The notes beneath the pieces are model-generated. The model had not been told where the DNA came from, searched no databases, and saw nothing but the letters and a program-made list of their open reading frames with translations. A program made the position numbers and the translations under genes. A DNA stretch of 64,000 nt from Botrimarina colliarenosi (GTDB taxonomy: Bacteria; Planctomycetota; Planctomycetia; Pirellulales; Lacipirellulaceae): assembly GCF_007859955.1 (NCBI RefSeq), contig NZ_SJPR01000001.1, positions 1,307,590-1,371,589 on the forward strand, in the 5' to 3' direction. Shown piece by piece: positions 61,437 through 64,000 of this stretch (position 1 is the stretch's first letter; every line of letters begins with the position of its first letter).

Positions 61437-62852
61437 ATGCAACGATATCTCTTGCTGAGCGCCCTGTTGGGCGCGTCTTCGATCACCTTTGCCGAGGACC
61501 GGAGCGAGGCGATCTACCTGGAGAAATGCGCCTCGTGCCACGGCCGCGAGCTGCAGGGGGGCAACGCCCAGAGCATGGTCGACGGCGTCTGGCAGTTCGG
61601 CGGCGGCGACGGCGACCTCACCCGCAACATCAAGTTCGGCATCAGCGCCGTTGGCATGCCGAACTACGAACCGTCTCTCTCGGACGACGAGATCAACGGA
61701 CTGGTCCGCTACATCCGCGAGGCGCAAAGCCGAGCCGGCGCCGAGCGGCCGCCGCTCCCCGAGACGCTCCCCACGCGCGACTACGACGTGAAGGTCGAGA
61801 AGTGGATCGGCGAAGGGCTCCGTCTGCCCTGGGCGTTGACGTTCGTCGATCAACGGACCGCCCTTCTCACCGAGCAACCGGGGCGTTTGCGGATTATCAA
61901 AGACGGCAAGCTCGACCCGAAGCCGATCGCCGGCACGCCGCCGGTTTTCAGCCGGGGGCAAGGCGGCTTGCTCGACGTCGCGGTCGATCCCGACTACGCG
62001 ACCAACGGTTGGGTCTACCTGACGCACAGCCACGCCCTCGACCGCAAGAGCGAGAAGGGCGAAACCGCCTCGATGACGCGACTGGTGCGCGGCAAGATCG
62101 TTGACCACGCCTGGACCGACCAACAGGTCCTCTTCGAGGCCGACCCCGCCACCTACCGGTACACGACGCACCACTTCGGCAGTCGGATCGCCTTCGACCC
62201 CGAGGGACGGCTCTACTTCTCGATCGGCGAGCGCGGCCACCAAGACGACGCCCAGAACCCGAATCTCCCCAACGGCAAGGTTCACCGCGTCAATCGCGAC
62301 GGGTCGATCCCGGCCGACAACCCGTTCGCCGATGGCGTGAAGGGGTTGCCGTCGGTCTTCACCTACGGCAACCGTAACCCGCAAGGCCTAGCGACGCACC
62401 CGGCGACCGGCGTCATCTGGGAGAGCGAGCACGGCCCGATGGGGGGCGACGAGATCAACGTTCTCGAAGGGGGCGTCAACTACGGGTGGCCCAAGATCAC
62501 CTACGGTCTCAACTACAACGGGACCCCCATCACCGACACGCAACGGGCCGAGGGGATGCGGCAGCCGGTCTCGTACTGGGCGCCGTCGATCGCCGTCTGC
62601 GGCATCGAGTTTAGCCAGGGCGACGAGTTCCCGCGTTGGAAGGACCACCTGATCGTCGGCGGCCTCGGGCACGAGACGCTCCAGCGGCTGGCGATCGCCG
62701 ACGGCCACGTGATGCACACCGAGCAACTGCTGCAGGGCGCCGGCCGCGTCCGCGACGTGGCGGTCGACCCCAGCGGCGCGATTTATGCGGTGCTCAACGG
62801 CCCCGCGATCGTGATCCGTCTCACCAACGGCGGCGTCGCACGGCGTCAATAA
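61437..62852 (+). CDS. cytochrome c / PQQ-type glucose-sorbosone dehydrogenase fusion
   Basis: The 471-residue exported protein has a signal peptide (LLLSALLGASSITFA), a cytochrome c domain with the heme motif CASCH (C31, C34, H35) and a Met ligand candidate in VGMPNYEPSLSDDEING, and then a six-bladed propeller of the soluble glucose/sorbosone dehydrogenase type from residue ~110 (LRLPWALTFVDQRTALLTEQ, GQGGLLDVAVDPDYATNGWV, IWESEHGPMGGDEINVLEGG). Sugar oxidation with electrons passed to the attached heme is the expected role. The cofactor (PQQ) is inferred from family. The start is ATG 61437. Confidence 0.9.
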   Translation: MQRYLLLSALLGASSITFAEDRSEAIYLEKCASCHGRELQGGNAQSMVDGVWQFGGGDGDLTRNIKFGISAVGMPNYEPSLSDDEINGLVRYIREAQSRAGAERPPLPETLPTRDYDVKVEKWIGEGLRLPWALTFVDQRTALLTEQPGRLRIIKDGKLDPKPIAGTPPVFSRGQGGLLDVAVDPDYATNGWVYLTHSHALDRKSEKGETASMTRLVRGKIVDHAWTDQQVLFEADPATYRYTTHHFGSRIAFDPEGRLYFSIGERGHQDDAQNPNLPNGKVHRVNRDGSIPADNPFADGVKGLPSVFTYGNRNPQGLATHPATGVIWESEHGPMGGDEINVLEGGVNYGWPKITYGLNYNGTPITDTQRAEGMRQPVSYWAPSIAVCGIEFSQGDEFPRWKDHLIVGGLGHETLQRLAIADGHVMHTEQLLQGAGRVRDVAVDPSGAIYAVLNGPAIVIRLTNGGVARRQ

Positions 62853-62858
62853 ACGGCG

Positions 62859-64000
62859 TCAATAAACCGCGCCCGGGGACGCCGCGAGGAGGTCTTGTGG
62901 GTCGTCGACGGCTTCGTGCCGTTCGTCGGCGGACTCCGGTTCGGCGGGGGCGTCGGCCATGGGCAGCCAGACCCGGAAGGTCGTTCCCTCGCCCAATTCG
63001 GAGTCGCACTCGATCCGGCCGCCATGCTTGGTGACGACGATGTCGTGAGAGATAGCGAGCCCTTGCCCGGTCCCTTTTCCGACCTCTTTGGTGGTGAAGA
63101 ACTGCTCGTACATCCGGCGTTTCACCTCAGGCGTCATGCCGCCGCCGTTGTCGGCGATTTCAATCAACACACCGTCGGACTCGACCCGGGTCGCGACGCG
63201 GATCGTCCCGAGAGGGTCGTCCTCGGCGCGGACCTCGGTGATCGCGTCGGCGGCGTTAACGATCAGGTTCAGCACCAGTTGGCTGATGTCGTTGGTGAGG
63301 ACCGGCAAGAGCGGCAATTCGGGATCGAGATCGAGCTGCAGCTCCGCGGTGTACTTCCAGCGATTGCGAGAAATGGTGGCGGCGCTCTCGACCAACGTAT
63401 TGAGGTCAACAAGCTCTTTGGCGGCGGTTCCGGGATGCGACATCACCCGCATGGCGCGGACGATCTCGGTGACCCGACCGATCGCGACGTCCGACTCCTC
63501 GATCGCCGCGGGGGCGTGCTGTTTGAGACGTTCCAGCATGCGGGTCCAATCCGCAGCGGGACGGGTCGTCTCGGTGGGCGCCTCGGCGTGATGGTCGCGT
63601 TGGCACGACTCGGCGATGCCGAGCAGCGTCGCGACCGCATCGCGCAGGAAGGTGAGATTGGCGGCGGCGCATTGGATGGGCGTGTTGATCTCGTGGGCGA
63701 TGCCGGCGGCGAGCTGCCCGACCGCTTGGAGCCTGTCTCCGTTCTGGACCCGATCACGGAGTCGATTCAATTCGGTGACGTCGGTGTAGACGCCAACGAT
63801 CCCCGTGATCGACCCGTCGTCTCCGGTCAACGCCGCCTTAGAGACGACCAGCTCTCGTTGGACTCCACTCTTGAGACGCTTCGCCGCCACCCGGTTCGTG
63901 ACGGCTTCCCCACTCCTGAGGAGCTCCTCCTCAATGGCCAGCTTCTTGATGCGGGATTCGTCTTCCCAAGGCAGGTGCTCGTCAGAAAGGCCGACGATCG
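62859..64000 (-). CDS. PAS domain sensor histidine kinase (partial, N-terminus outside)
   Basis: The frame is open from the right edge of the window, so the N-terminus is missing. A PAS domain end is seen at GDDGSITGIVGVYTDVTELN, then the HisKA helix with the phospho-accepting His in QLAAGIAHEINTPIQCAAAN, and the ATPase domain with NLIVNAADAITEV (N box), IEIADNGGGM (G1) and GKGTGQGLAISHDIV (G2). The C-terminus is a short acidic tail. It should autophosphorylate on His and pass the phosphate to a response regulator, which is not in the window. A GTG at 63890 is a possible internal start but not the real one, because PAS-type sequence precedes it. Confidence 0.9.
   Translation of the reverse strand, partial: IVGLSDEHLPWEDESRIKKLAIEEELLRSGEAVTNRVAAKRLKSGVQRELVVSKAALTGDDGSITGIVGVYTDVTELNRLRDRVQNGDRLQAVGQLAAGIAHEINTPIQCAAANLTFLRDAVATLLGIAESCQRDHHAEAPTETTRPAADWTRMLERLKQHAPAAIEESDVAIGRVTEIVRAMRVMSHPGTAAKELVDLNTLVESAATISRNRWKYTAELQLDLDPELPLLPVLTNDISQLVLNLIVNAADAITEVRAEDDPLGTIRVATRVESDGVLIEIADNGGGMTPEVKRRMYEQFFTTKEVGKGTGQGLAISHDIVVTKHGGRIECDSELGEGTTFRVWLPMADAPAEPESADERHEAVDDPQDLLAASPGAVY

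Noticed and set aside
1..64000. tRNA, rRNA, CRISPR, prophage, toxin-antitoxin pair or transposase
   Set aside because: None was recognised by eye. The palindromic repeats are not regularly spaced as in a CRISPR array. The small Arc-like gene has no adjacent toxin.

Overview
The window is 64 kb of GC-rich (roughly 65%) bacterial DNA that looks like a Planctomycete of the order Pirellulales, probably a Lacipirellulaceae relative. This is inferred from gene content: a DUF1559 pseudopilin-like protein, a DUF1570 peptidase-like protein, a PEP-CTERM exported protein, a PSP1 / Planctomycete-Verrucomicrobia-restricted protein pair, an HTTM-DCC fusion, and an ECF sigma factor overlapping a membrane/beta-lactamase-type protein. 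It is a chromosomal segment. I saw no rRNA, tRNA, CRISPR, prophage, transposase or plasmid functions.

Layout. 1-2.6 kb: ECF sigma factor translationally coupled to a long ORF that joins a membrane protein to a serine beta-lactamase-like domain and runs off the left edge. 2.7-18.7 kb: housekeeping and ion homeostasis, with uvrC (no HhH tail), a K+/H+ antiporter, an HTTM-DCC protein, a parvulin-type foldase, mfd, a methyltransferase and an MFS carrier that both lack a canonical start codon, trkH-trkA, and TerC. 18.8-22.4 kb: a fatty-acid oxidation pair (thiolase plus FadB-type enzyme) riddled with palindromic repeats, two of them inside the fadB reading frame. 22.5-24.9 kb: a DUF4430/DUF6580 pair and a DUF1570 protein. 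25-28 kb: a lower-GC island with a tandem trypsin-like protease flanked by two gene-poor stretches. 28-31.5 kb: DUF4331/PEP-CTERM, TPR and HupE/UreJ-like genes in one direction.

31.5-45.8 kb: TlpA-like thioredoxin, DUF11 protein, prenyltransferase-repeat protein, a coupled PSP1 / Plancto_Ver_chp / 52-residue membrane protein operon, a LuxR-type regulator, pterin-4a-carbinolamine dehydratase, BON protein, acrylyl-CoA reductase-like enzyme, glutamine amidotransferase, and SPFH, ribbon-helix-helix-like, M20 peptidase and BFD genes. 45.9-55.8 kb: a surface polysaccharide locus (DUF4254, O-antigen ligase, three glycosyltransferases, FkbM methyltransferase, flippase, wecB). 55.9-64 kb: a six-hairpin glycosidase-like protein, a GH114-like protein, DUF1559, a cytochrome c/sugar dehydrogenase fusion, and a PAS histidine kinase running off the right edge.

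The strongest unusual signals are the two palindromic elements carried in frame in fadB, a wider set of intergenic inverted repeats, the stop-less sigma-linked fusion, and two adjacent genes whose best starts are AUC codons behind good ribosome binding sites.
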